A stretch of 64,000 nucleotides of DNA from Streptomyces roseochromogenus subsp. oscitans DS 12.976 (lineage in GTDB: Bacteria > Actinomycetota > Actinomycetes > Streptomycetales > Streptomycetaceae), in contig NZ_CM002285.1 of assembly GCF_000497445.1 (NCBI RefSeq), positions 2,363,378 through 2,427,377 on the forward strand. Reading direction: 5' to 3'. Made by a program: the position numbers and the translations under genes. The notes under the pieces were generated by a model, which was given only the letters and a program-made list of their open reading frames with translations, was not told the origin of the DNA and ran no database searches. Numbering within the stretch: position 1 is the first letter of the stretch; every line of letters begins with the position of its first letter. This document shows, piece by piece, positions 43,484 through 52,439 of this stretch.

Positions 43484-44364
43484 GCTCCGTCCTCTACGAC
43501 ACTCCCGGCCCCCGCGCCAAGCGGCGCAACGCCCTCCTGTCCGCCGTCTTCCTCGTCCTGCTCGGCGCGCTGGTGTGGTGGGTCTGGAAGACGATGGACG
43601 ACAAGCAGCAGCTGAAGTGGGCGCTGTGGCAGCCGTTCACCACGTCCGAGGCATGGACGACGTACCTGCTGCCAGGACTCGTCAACACCCTCAAGGCGGC
43701 GGCGCTGTCCATGGTGATCGCCCTTCCGCTCGGCGCCGTCTTCGGTATCGCCCGGCTGTCGGACCACCGCTGGGTGCGCATCGTGGCGGGTGTGGTGGTC
43801 GAGTTCTTCCGGGCGATCCCGGTACTGCTGCTGATGCTGTTCGCCAACGAGCTCTACAACCGGTACACGCAGGTCAACAGCGACGACCGGCCCCTGTACG
43901 CGGTGGTCACCGGCCTGGTGCTCTACAACGCCTCGGTGCTCGCCGAAGTCGTACGGGCCGGCATCCTGGCCCTGCCCAAGGGCCAGACGGAAGCGGCGTA
44001 CGCGATCGGCCTGCGCAAGGGCCAGACGATGACCGGCATCCTGCTCCCGCAGGCGGTCACCGCCATGCTGCCGGCCATCGTCAGCCAGCTCGTGGTCATC
44101 GTGAAGGACACGGCGCTGGGTGGTGTGATGCTCGGCTACGCCGAACTGCTGAGCGAGCGCGGCACGCTCGCGGCCAACTACGCCAACGTCATCGCCAGCT
44201 TCATCGTCGTGGCGGCCATCTACATCGTGCTCAACTTCGCCCTGACGTCCTTCGCAGGCTGGCTGGAGCACCGGCTGCGGCGCAGCAAGCGCAGCACGGG
44301 TGCGGCACTCGGAGCCGAGGAGGTTGACGAACTCAACGCGGCCAAGGTCGGGGGCACCTACTGA
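43480..44364 (+). CDS. gluD: glutamate ABC transporter permease
   Basis: 294 residues, second permease of the heterodimer: LLSAVFLVLLGALVWWVW, VNTLKAAALSMVIALPLGAV, FFRAIPVLLLMLFANELY, EAA loop EAAYAIGLRKGQTMTGILLP. The hydrophilic C-terminus ends AAKVGGTY. ATG 43480 overlaps the gluC stop. Confidence 0.93.
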   Translation: MSSVLYDTPGPRAKRRNALLSAVFLVLLGALVWWVWKTMDDKQQLKWALWQPFTTSEAWTTYLLPGLVNTLKAAALSMVIALPLGAVFGIARLSDHRWVRIVAGVVVEFFRAIPVLLLMLFANELYNRYTQVNSDDRPLYAVVTGLVLYNASVLAEVVRAGILALPKGQTEAAYAIGLRKGQTMTGILLPQAVTAMLPAIVSQLVVIVKDTALGGVMLGYAELLSERGTLAANYANVIASFIVVAAIYIVLNFALTSFAGWLEHRLRRSKRSTGAALGAEEVDELNAAKVGGTY

Positions 44365-44738
44365 ACCGGCTCCACGGCTTGATCCGAGGGTAGATTCTCA
44401 GCAGGGGTCGCGGCCGTCCGAGAGCATTCCGGTATCGATCCTCAGAAAATACCGGGCGCCCCTAGGACTGATTGCCAGTCAGGCAGAAGGAGTCTTTGAA
44501 CAGCGGAACCCAGGAGGCCAGCATAGGCCAGGAAGTCGCCGCGGTGCGACCGTGAAAGGAAAAACTGATCAGCGGCTTCGATGGGGGAGCAGGGGAAGTC
44601 CCCGATGCGTACTTTTACGAGAAAATACCTCTGATGAGTGCGGTGACAAACACCTCAGCAGTCCTGCAAATTGACACCTTGCGCCCTGCGGGCACATGCA
44701 GGCACTCAAGCCACCATCAGCCGCCCGACAAGCCGAAA
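44365..44738. other. AT-richer intergenic region after gluD
   Basis: About 370 bp with clearly lower G+C than the flanks, and the start of the 44.4-46.6 kb islet. Short open frames exist (for example MGEQGKSPMRTFTRKYL at 44582) but none has support. No gluD terminator was clearly seen. Confidence 0.4.
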
Positions 44739-44766
44739 CGGTCCGCCGGAAAAGTCCGGCGGACCG
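44739..44766. terminator. Hairpin downstream of the small secreted protein gene
   Basis: CGGTCCGCCGGA (44739-44750) and TCCGGCGGACCG (44755-44766), perfect 12-bp arms with loop AAAG, 17 bp beyond the stop of the leftward gene ending at 44783. Confidence 0.75.
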
Positions 44767-44782
44767 TCACCAGCTGTCGAGG

Positions 44783-45133
44783 CTATGAAGCCTTCGTCTC
44801 AATCCCTGGGGTTTCCGTGAATGTTTCCGGCGGGCACCAGACAATGGAGTCCTTGCCCCCGGACTGCCATACCCCGGCTTCACGGTCGACCTTTTCGCCG
44901 TTTAGATACCTAACGCACACCACGATCGCTTTGTAGTGCCCGCCATTACTCTTGTTACACCAGGCCCTGGCGCCCTCATTACCATCCGGAGTGTACTTCT
45001 CAAAATGGCAGTCGTCGGGCCACGACTTTATGGTGGAGGACTCATGGGGAGCGGCCGAGGCCGCACCTTGAAGCCCAAAGCTGGACACCGCCAGCACACC
45101 GCCAGCAAACAATACGGACCATCGCTTCTTCAT
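44783..45133 (-). CDS. small secreted four-cysteine protein, paralogue A
   Basis: 116 residues. Sec signal WSVLFAGGVLAVSSFGLQ ending AASAAP; mature part ~88 residues with four cysteines: DDCHFEKYTP, ARAWCNKSNGGHYKAIVVCV, SIVWCPPETF; ends ETPGIETKAS. Codon use is AT-richer than the core genome. Homologous to the next gene: both share DCHF, WxxCxxSNGGHYxAI, WQxGG and PGxETK. I recognise no family. Ribosome site weak (GAGAGAG ~12 nt upstream of ATG 45133). Confidence 0.8.
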   Translation of the reverse strand: MKKRWSVLFAGGVLAVSSFGLQGAASAAPHESSTIKSWPDDCHFEKYTPDGNEGARAWCNKSNGGHYKAIVVCVRYLNGEKVDREAGVWQSGGKDSIVWCPPETFTETPGIETKAS

Positions 45134-45208
45134 TGGCTCGAACTCTCTCTCGGTCGATTCCGATTCGGATCAGGCGATGCGTAGCGCCTCGATACCTTGC
45201 ACGGGCTC

Positions 45209-45538
45209 TCAGTTGTATTTTGTCTCGACACCCGGGACCGAAGGCTTACTGGCCCCATGACAGTACGCGAAGGACATCCCGCCTCCCTGCTGCCAATTGC
45301 CCTCAGCCGTCGTCACGTTCCCGGTCCCGGGATCCTTGCAGTTCGCAATGGCGCGGTAGTGGCCGCCATTGCTGTGCTCACACATGGCCCAGGTCCGCCA
45401 TTCACCATCGCTTCCAAAATGGCAGTCGGACGGATGCGCCTTCGGCTCGACACTGCTGGCCGATGCGGCGGAAGGCGCCACAAGCATCACGCCGACCGCC
45501 GCAAGTCCCACCAGGAGAGCTCTGGGTGTTGTGCGCAT
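45209..45538 (-). CDS. small secreted four-cysteine protein, paralogue B
   Basis: 109 residues. Sec signal ALLVGLAAVGVMLVAPSAAS; mature part with cysteines in SDCHFGSDGEWR, TWAMCEHSNGGHYRAIANCK and SFAYCHGASK; ends PGVETKYN. ATG 45538 follows GGGGGAGG at 9 nt. The spacing of the four cysteines and the SNGGHYxAI core match paralogue A, suggesting two conserved disulfides and gene duplication. Next upstream is a regulator gene in the opposite direction. Confidence 0.82.
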   Translation of the reverse strand: MRTTPRALLVGLAAVGVMLVAPSAASASSVEPKAHPSDCHFGSDGEWRTWAMCEHSNGGHYRAIANCKDPGTGNVTTAEGNWQQGGGMSFAYCHGASKPSVPGVETKYN

Positions 45539-45924
45539 GGGATTAAGCCTCCCCCTCTTGAAGTTTTCGCGGCTGGACCAGCCTCTCGAATGCGGAGCAC
45601 TCAGCACACCCCCTGATCGACGGAAGTCTCACGCAACTCCTCCGAACCGGGGGTTGACATCGCCGCCGCAGACATCGGAAGCACCAGCAGCACGAAATTA
45701 TCGAATTCCCCAGTATAACCACAAAGAGGACATAAAGAGCGATGACTGATAAGCGGAGAATGATTCGAGCCATTAACACCCGGAAACCTCAAGAAGGGCT
45801 CAGTTTTGAGATTGAACTCAACCATCGCCAGCGATATCGCGATAAGCTAACCCAGTCCCGCCCGCCGCACCGCCACTCCTGACCAGATTGGCCGCTGGCA
45901 GAATCTAATCCATCCGGGGGAACA
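45539..45924. other. Intergenic region between the secreted pair and the orphan regulator
   Basis: About 385 bp, AT-rich. It contains a possible 74-codon leftward frame (45825 to 45601) beginning MVEFNLKTEPFLRF and ending SEELRETSVDQGVC, with CPLCGYTGEFDNF inside and a TTA codon. No ribosome site, so I do not call it a gene. Both divergent promoters should lie here. Confidence 0.4.
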
Positions 45925-46593
45925 ATGACACGGGTAATAATTGTTGACGATCAGCAGTTCTTTCGAGCAGGCTTCCGTGCTCTCGTGGAATCTCAGCCCA
46001 AACTGAGCGTGGTCGCCGAAGGGCGGATACGCGAAACACTGTCAATGGTTGCAGTCACACGCCCCGATCTCATCCTGTTCCGCTTTTCTTCGTACGAAGA
46101 GTCGATTCAACCCCTCACTCAACTGAAAAGGCTCACACGTTCACCTGTCACCCTCCTCGTACTGGAACGCGTACCGGAAAGAGGAGCACGTCAACTGCTC
46201 ACCCTTGGCGCCTCCGGAATCCTACTACAGGAAAGTGCATCACAGCATCTTCCGTGGGCGATCACCGCAGCATTAAAAGGCGGCTGTGCACTGTCTCCTG
46301 AAATCGCAAGGAGGGTCATTAACGAGTACACGGCACCCATTACCGAGTCAGCGCGGAAGAGAGCCGCACAGGCGAAGATCCACACCCTCACCACAAGGGA
46401 ACGCGAGGTCTTGGAATTGCTGAGCGAAGGATTGTCGAATCAATCCATCGCGCATACGCTTACTATCAGCCCGGGAACAGTAAAGGATCACGTTCGTTCC
46501 ATATGCGCGAAACTGAATGCCGAGGGCCGCATCCATGCCGCTCGAATCGCATGGCAGGCAAATGACCTACCCATCCGGACTCAACTCACGTAA
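45925..46593 (+). CDS. orphan NarL/LuxR-type response regulator with a degenerate receiver
   Basis: 222 residues. The receiver-like domain keeps VIIVDDQQFFRAGFRALVES, but the phospho-acceptor position reads RPDLILFRFSS, with Arg53 where Asp is expected, so it cannot be phosphorylated in the usual way. The LuxR HTH is intact: LTTREREVLELLSEGLSNQS, AHTLTISPGTVKDHVRSIC. Codon 117 is TTA (46273-46275), suggesting bldA-dependent translation, and overall codon use is AT-rich. GGGGGA precedes ATG 45925. No kinase is adjacent. It is divergent from the secreted protein pair, its likely target. Confidence 0.85.
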   Translation: MTRVIIVDDQQFFRAGFRALVESQPKLSVVAEGRIRETLSMVAVTRPDLILFRFSSYEESIQPLTQLKRLTRSPVTLLVLERVPERGARQLLTLGASGILLQESASQHLPWAITAALKGGCALSPEIARRVINEYTAPITESARKRAAQAKIHTLTTREREVLELLSEGLSNQSIAHTLTISPGTVKDHVRSICAKLNAEGRIHAARIAWQANDLPIRTQLT

Positions 46594-46873
46594 ATGGGTG
46601 AACCTCGTCATTTCACACAGAGGCTCGCACGTGCGTTTATAGTGAGTGCACGGCCACGTGATTCCACAAGTGGCCCGCGCCGCCGCCAGCCCCGTGCGAG
46701 GCTGGGCCTCGACTCAGCAAACCGCCTGACGATCATCGGAGGCACGCTGCCTCTGGTCACTTGACGCAAACTCTGCCAATGGGTTGCATACGTTCTGTGA
46801 TCGTGCACCCGGCTTCACCTTCCTGTTCACTCACCGCCGTCGAGGCATCGCCGCGGACAGGGGGCGCCGCGCC

Positions 46874-48475
46874 GTGGACCCGGTGATCATCGTCGGAGCG
46901 GGGCCCGTCGGGCTCACGCTCGCCCTGGCACTGGCCCGCCAGGAGGTGCCGTGCGTCGTCCTGGACGAGGGCCCCGGCAAGGACGAACCCCGCCCCGCGC
47001 GTACCGTCGTGCTGCGCCAGGACACGGCCGCCCTGCTGGAGCGGCTGACCGGGACGGCGCTCGCCGAGCACGGAGTGCGCTGGGCCGGATGGCGTTCTCT
47101 GCGGCGCAAGCAGGTGTTGAGCGAGATCACCTTCGACGCGTCGGATGCCGCCCCCCTGCACATCGCCCAGCATGTCCTCACGGGCGCCCTGCGTGCGGCC
47201 CTCGCCGACGAACCTCTGGTGAAGACGGCCGTGGACAACCGCCTGGACGCGATCGAGCAGGAGCGTTCCGGCATCACCGCGCACACCCGAGGCGCGAACG
47301 GCACCTGGTGGCGTGGCAGTTACCTGGTCGGCTGCGACGGACCGCGCTCCACGGTGCGCAAACTCCAGGACATCCGCTTCCCGGGCCGTACGGCGGTGGA
47401 GCGGCACGCGGTCGCGGCGCTGCGCGCGGAACTTCCGTGGGAGGGCCGGACGTTGCTCCATCGGATGCCGCCGTGGCGGCAGTCCGGGCCCTCGGCCGGG
47501 GAGGTGACCGCCCGCCCCCTCCCGGACGGCGTGTGGCGCCTGGACTGGCTGCTGCCACCGGGCAAGGACCTGGTCACGCCCGAGACCCTGGTGGCCCGGA
47601 TCCGCGAGACGCTCGCGGGCTGGACGGGCGGCGCCACACCGGCGTACGAGCTGCTCGACACCGGTGTCCACATGGTGCACCACCGCCTGGCCCGCCGGTG
47701 GCGCGCCGGCCGGGTCTTCCTCGCCGGGGACGCGGCCCATCTGCTCGGCGCGCTCGGCGCCCAGGGGCTGGACGAGGGCCTCAGGGACGTCGACAACCTC
47801 GCCTGGAAGCTGGCCGCGGCCTGGCACCACGGCCCGCACGAGGCCTTGCTGGACAGCTACCAGGCCGAGCGGCGCGCGGTGATCACCGCCCGGCTGTGCG
47901 CCGCCGACCAGGTGCTGCCGGCGCTGCGCGGTGCCGGCGGGCTGCGCCAGATCGTCCCGGGCGCGGCGCGGGGGCACGACGCGCTGCTCACGGACGGTCA
48001 CTTGGGACGCGGGTCGCTGGGCGCGCCGCAGGTGTACGCCGACTCCCCGCTGACGCCCCGGCAGCTGGAGGGCGAGATCCCGGTCGACACCCCGCGCGGC
48101 GCGCTGGTCACCGATGTACGGGTCACCGCGGAGGATGGTTCCTTCGTCCAACTGCGCGACCGGTTCGGACGGGGTGCCCTGCTCGTCGTCCTGATCGCGC
48201 CGGGCACGGGCGTGTGGGACCGCAAACACTGGATGTCCGCCGGGATCATGCCCCGGCTCGCGGCGGCCGTGGCGGCACTGCCGCACCCCGCCGAACTGCT
48301 GGTCGCCGAGAGCTACCCGGGTGCGCCGGCGCACAGTGTGCTGCTCGTACGCCCCGACGGCCACCTGGTCACCGTGCTGAACGGGGTCCGTCCGGCCGAA
48401 CTGTACGTGGCGGCGGAGGCCACGGTGGGCGGCGCGAGGAAGGAGGAGGCACAGGCTGTCTCCGGCGCACGCTGA
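46874..48475 (+). CDS. FAD-dependent aromatic monooxygenase (PheA/TfdB type)
   Basis: About 533 residues. FAD motif VIIVGAGPVGLTLALALARQ, DG motif YLVGCDGPRSTVRKL, GD motif VFLAGDAAHLLGALGAQGL, then a thioredoxin-like C-terminal domain (residues ~380-520). These enzymes hydroxylate phenols or polyketides with NAD(P)H and O2. The frame is open upstream to 46784, but family homology starts at VDPVIIVG, so GTG 46874 is used. The substrate cannot be told. It is followed by the cysteine leader and dioxygenase genes. Confidence 0.85.
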   Translation: MDPVIIVGAGPVGLTLALALARQEVPCVVLDEGPGKDEPRPARTVVLRQDTAALLERLTGTALAEHGVRWAGWRSLRRKQVLSEITFDASDAAPLHIAQHVLTGALRAALADEPLVKTAVDNRLDAIEQERSGITAHTRGANGTWWRGSYLVGCDGPRSTVRKLQDIRFPGRTAVERHAVAALRAELPWEGRTLLHRMPPWRQSGPSAGEVTARPLPDGVWRLDWLLPPGKDLVTPETLVARIRETLAGWTGGATPAYELLDTGVHMVHHRLARRWRAGRVFLAGDAAHLLGALGAQGLDEGLRDVDNLAWKLAAAWHHGPHEALLDSYQAERRAVITARLCAADQVLPALRGAGGLRQIVPGAARGHDALLTDGHLGRGSLGAPQVYADSPLTPRQLEGEIPVDTPRGALVTDVRVTAEDGSFVQLRDRFGRGALLVVLIAPGTGVWDRKHWMSAGIMPRLAAAVAALPHPAELLVAESYPGAPAHSVLLVRPDGHLVTVLNGVRPAELYVAAEATVGGARKEEAQAVSGAR

Positions 48476-48591
48476 CCCGGAAGCCTGTCACCCTCTGTCC
48501 ACATGGTGACAGTGAGTTGACCGCCGTGCACGCGCATGGTGTACTCCGGACCATGACCGACACCTTCGTGCGCCTGTGGCGGAGGGTCCAC

Positions 48592-48639
48592 ATGGACCTC
48601 GTCCGCTACGCGGGCTGCGTGTGTCGCCCGTCCTGCTGA
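48592..48639 (+). CDS. cysteine-rich leader peptide upstream of cysteine dioxygenase
   Basis: 15 codons, MDLVRYAGCVCRPSC then TGA, with GGAGG 6 nt before ATG 48592. A longer in-frame start exists at 48553. Three of the last seven codons are cysteine (TGC, TGT, TGC). Short peptides of this MDLVRxxGCxCRPSC type are annotated as putative leader peptides before sulfur genes in Streptomyces. Ribosome stalling or passage at the Cys codons could report charged tRNA-Cys and control the downstream genes. Confidence 0.75.
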   Translation: MDLVRYAGCVCRPSC

Positions 48640-48659
48640 ATTCGCAGCTTTCTTCTTCC

Positions 48660-48677
48660 GGGCGCCGTCGTGCGCCC
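48660..48677 (+). promoter_or_regulatory. Attenuator-like hairpin after the cysteine leader
   Basis: GGGCGC (48660-48665), loop CGTCGT, GCGCCC (48672-48677), 20 bp after the leader stop and 31 bp before the dioxygenase start, the position expected for a leader-controlled structure. Confidence 0.5.
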
Positions 48678-48708
48678 GTTCCGCGAACGCTCCCTCAGGA
48701 CGGTGTAC

Positions 48709-49242
48709 GTGTCTGTCTCCCCTGCCTCCGTGTCCCCTGCCGTCGGCTCGGCGCCCACCCAGGCGGACCTCCTCGATTTCGTACGGCGTACGGCCGCCGA
48801 CGCCGAGCTGATCGCCTCCCTGCCGCTCGATCCGGAGGGCCGCACCTGGGTGCGGCTTGAGGGGCCGGGTGGGAGCGAGGCATGGCTGATCGGCTGGCCG
48901 CCCGGCACCGGCACCGGCTGGCACGACCACGCCGACTCGGTCGGCGCGTTCCTCACGGCCTCCGGCGCACTCAGGGAGCACTCGCTGGCCGCCCGGCTGC
49001 CGAGCGACGGCTGGAAGACCCTGGAACTCGCCGATGGCGTGGACCGCGAACGCCGGCTGCGCGCCGGCGAGGGCCGCGCCTTCGGCCGCCACCATGTCCA
49101 CGAGGTCCTCAACGACTCCCGCGACGAGCACGCGATCTCCGTACACGCCTACTACCCGCCCCTGCCACGCATCCGCCGCTACAGCCGCACCGGCCACATC
49201 CTCCGCCTCGAGCAGGTCGAACGCCCGGAGGACTGGCAGTGA
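48709..49242 (+). CDS. cysteine dioxygenase (type I CDO, cupin)
   Basis: About 177-residue non-heme iron enzyme oxidising cysteine to cysteine sulfinate. Cupin motif 1: GTGTGWHDHADSVGAF with the HxH ligands; motif 2: FGRHHVHEVLND with the third His; SVHAYYPPLPRIRRY near the end. GTG 48709 is favoured by AGGACGG 6 nt upstream; a GTG at 48670 has no such site. The stop overlaps the rhodanese start (GTGA). The Cys leader upstream ties its expression to cysteine supply. Confidence 0.9.
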   Translation: MSVSPASVSPAVGSAPTQADLLDFVRRTAADAELIASLPLDPEGRTWVRLEGPGGSEAWLIGWPPGTGTGWHDHADSVGAFLTASGALREHSLAARLPSDGWKTLELADGVDRERRLRAGEGRAFGRHHVHEVLNDSRDEHAISVHAYYPPLPRIRRYSRTGHILRLEQVERPEDWQ

Positions 49243-49802
49243 GCGGGGCGGAGGAGACACCCGTGGGTGGGGCTGTGGTGACGGCGAACGGCACGGAGAA
49301 GAGACGGCCGGGTAGCGCCGTGACCACGGCGAACGGCATGGAGAAGACACCGTCGGACGGCACCCCGGCGACGGCGAACGGCGCGGTAGAGGCAGCGGGC
49401 GGGAGTGAACGGCCCGTCGGCATAGACGAGTTGCTGGAGCGAGTGCGCGCGGGCTACCGGCGCGTCGAGGCACGGGAGGCGCACGAGGCGGTGCGGACCG
49501 GTGCGACGCTGCTGGTGGACATCCGCTACGCGGCCCTGCGCGAGCGGGACGGAGTGATCCCCGGCGCCCTCGTCATCGAGCGCAACGAACTGGAGTGGCG
49601 CCTCGACCCCCAGGGCAGCCACCGCGTCCCCGAGGCCACCGGCCACGACCTGCCGGTCGTGGTGTTCTGCAACGAGGGCTACGCCTCCAGCCTCGCCGTC
49701 ACCTCCCTCCGCCAACTGGGCCTCCACCGGGCAACAGACCTGGTGGGCGGCTTCCAGGCGTGGCGGGCGGAGGGGCTGCCGGTGGAGCCGGTGCGGCCCT
49801 GA
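49239..49802 (+). CDS. rhodanese-like sulfurtransferase
   Basis: 187 residues. The N-terminal ~65 residues are a degenerate TANGxEK repeat with no family counterpart. The C-terminal rhodanese domain has LLVDIRYAALRERDGVIPGA, the active-site loop VVVFCNEGYASSLA (persulfide Cys) and GGFQAWRAEGLP. The overlap with cysteine dioxygenase indicates coupled production. It probably handles sulfane sulfur arising in cysteine catabolism. Confidence 0.88.
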   Translation: MSGAEETPVGGAVVTANGTEKRRPGSAVTTANGMEKTPSDGTPATANGAVEAAGGSERPVGIDELLERVRAGYRRVEAREAHEAVRTGATLLVDIRYAALRERDGVIPGALVIERNELEWRLDPQGSHRVPEATGHDLPVVVFCNEGYASSLAVTSLRQLGLHRATDLVGGFQAWRAEGLPVEPVRP

Positions 49803-49972
49803 ACGGTGCGGGAGGCCGCAGCGAGCCGGTGCAGGGCGAACTCCCGGGCAGGCTCCGTCCGATACGGCGTCAGCGTGGCGGAGTTCCAGGCCTGTCCATA
49901 GGCGCTACGACGGCCCGTGCCGGACGGACGGGACGGGGTCAACGCCTCGGCGAGGAAGGTGAGTTCAGACAT
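49679..49972 (-). CDS. possible small gene antisense to the rhodanese 3' end (weak)
   Basis: A 97-codon minus frame from ATG 49972: MSELTFLAEALTPSRPSGTG, RRSAYGQAWNSATLTPYRTE, PAREFALHRLAAASRTVQGR. The part outside the rhodanese gene (49972-49803) has the GC3 bias of real Streptomyces genes, which the rest lacks. No clear ribosome site. It could be a gene remnant. I do not recognise it. Confidence 0.3.
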   Translation of the reverse strand: MSELTFLAEALTPSRPSGTGRRSAYGQAWNSATLTPYRTEPAREFALHRLAAASRTVQGRTGSTGSPSARHAWKPPTRSVARWRPSWRREVTARLEA

Positions 49973-50095
49973 GACCCGAGCTACACCGGGGACACGGCGA
50001 GTCGGGTGCGCGGCCTTCGGGCTGTTTGCAGGCCCGGCGCCCACGCCCCACCCGGCGAGCATCCCCGCCCCGAGAACTCGTAGGCCCCCTTCTCC

Positions 50096-51025
50096 TCAGA
50101 GGCTCCCTTCCCCGAGGAATTCCGTGTCCTCGCCCTCTTCCTCCAGGGCCTGGCGTACGACGCGCAGGGCCATGCCCTCGGGGTAGCCCTTGCGGGCGAG
50201 CATGCCGGCGAGGCGGCGGAGCCGCTTGTCGCGGTCGAGGCCACGGGTGGCGCGCAGTTTGCGGGCAACGAGTTCGCGGGCCGTCGCCTCTTCCTGCTCG
50301 GAGTCGAGCTGGGAGACAGCCTCGTCGATCAGCGACGAGTCGACGCCCTTCGTGCGCAGTTCCTGGGCGAGCGCCCGGCGCGCGAGTCCCCGGCCATGGT
50401 GCCGGGACTCCACCCAGGCCTCCGCGAACGCGCTGTCGTCGATCAGCCCGACCTCCTCGAACCGCGACAGCACCTCCTCGGCCACGTCCTCGGGGATCTC
50501 CCGTTTACGCAGGGCGTCCGCGAGTTGCTTGCGAGTGCGCGGGGTCCCGGTGAGCAGGCGCAGACAGATCGCCCGTGCCCGCTCAGCCGGGTCCCCTGAA
50601 GACTCCCCCCGCTCGGCCCTCGACGAGGAAGGGGTGCCTTCGTCCTCACCGGGCGCGTCCCCGAAACCGCGCCGCCGGCCACGCCCCCGGCCGCCCCGTG
50701 AGCCGACGCCACTGCCGGAACCATGACCTGAACCACCGCCTGAACGGCGGCCCGAGCCACGGCCGGGCGAGCCACCACCGTACGGCCCGTCGCCCGTGTC
50801 TCCTGGGGCGCCCGTGCCGACCCGGTGGGCTCCGTCGTCGTCCGCGTATCCCCCGGTTCCGCGGTAGTCGTCGTGCCCGCCGTAACCCTTGTGGCCGTCG
50901 TAGCCGTCGTCCCGGTTTCCGTCGTCACCGTCCGGGGCGGAGCCCGGGTAGCCCCCGGTGCCCCTCCCCCGTGGGGCAGCGGGGGTGGCGTACTCGTACT
51001 CGGCCCAGTCGGTTCGTCGTGTCAC
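50096..51025 (-). CDS. recX: recombination regulator RecX
   Basis: 309 residues. The RecX core begins near residue 145 (AERARAICLRLLTGTPRTRK, EVLSRFEEVGLIDDSAFAEA, ESRHHGRGLARRALAQELRT) and runs to the end. Before it is a ~140-residue extension rich in Gly, Asp, Arg and Ser, far longer than in most bacteria. RecX binds and inhibits RecA filaments. GTG 51025 is 3 bp after the recA stop, so the two are cotranscribed and probably coupled. Confidence 0.93.
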   Translation of the reverse strand: MTRRTDWAEYEYATPAAPRGRGTGGYPGSAPDGDDGNRDDGYDGHKGYGGHDDYRGTGGYADDDGAHRVGTGAPGDTGDGPYGGGSPGRGSGRRSGGGSGHGSGSGVGSRGGRGRGRRRGFGDAPGEDEGTPSSSRAERGESSGDPAERARAICLRLLTGTPRTRKQLADALRKREIPEDVAEEVLSRFEEVGLIDDSAFAEAWVESRHHGRGLARRALAQELRTKGVDSSLIDEAVSQLDSEQEEATARELVARKLRATRGLDRDKRLRRLAGMLARKGYPEGMALRVVRQALEEEGEDTEFLGEGSL

Positions 51026-51028
51026 GGG

Positions 51029-52156
<1,128 letters not shown>

Positions 52157-52199
52157 GGGTTCCACCCGGTTTGCTTGAGTCGATCGCTTCACGTCAAAG

Positions 52200-52222
52200 A
52201 CGCTAACCCCTGCCACTGACAA
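52200..52222 (-). promoter_or_regulatory. PafBC/RecA-NDp promoter of recA
   Basis: Minus strand TTGTCAGTG (52222-52214), 8 nt, TAGCGT (52205-52200): exact match to TTGTCRGTG-N8-TANNNT. The spacing is too short for a classical -35/-10 pair, consistent with activator-dependent initiation. Confidence 0.85.
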
Positions 52223-52321
52223 TGCGCCCCGACGCAGGCCCAGCCTGTGGATAACCGAGGGACTTCCTCCCGCAAAATGGGATGAAATCCACTGCCTAGA
52301 GCCTCGCCTGAGCCTCCATGA

Positions 52322-52333
52322 GAATGGATGTTC
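52322..52333 (-). promoter_or_regulatory. LexA (SOS) box of recA
   Basis: Minus strand GAACATCCATTC, the GAAC-N4-(G/A)TTC element known upstream of Streptomyces recA genes, ~165 bp before the start codon. Confidence 0.8.
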
Positions 52334-52439
52334 GATTTTCGTGTCAAGCGCACCGCTCGGCACCGGAAGCCAGGGTTCGGCGGCGCCCGCGGCCGGAAAG
52401 CGGTCCGGACCGGCCGCCGCACGCCCATCGTCGATCCGC

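Noticed and set aside
44634..44936. Plus-strand 100-codon frame in the AT-rich islet
   Set aside because: Its second half is antisense to the secreted paralogue A, it crosses a strong terminator hairpin, and it lacks a ribosome site.
52200..52222. Reading TTGTCA and TTAGCG before recA as a classical -35/-10 pair
   Set aside because: The spacer would be only 10 bp; the TTGTCRGTG-N8-TANNNT activator-type promoter fits exactly.
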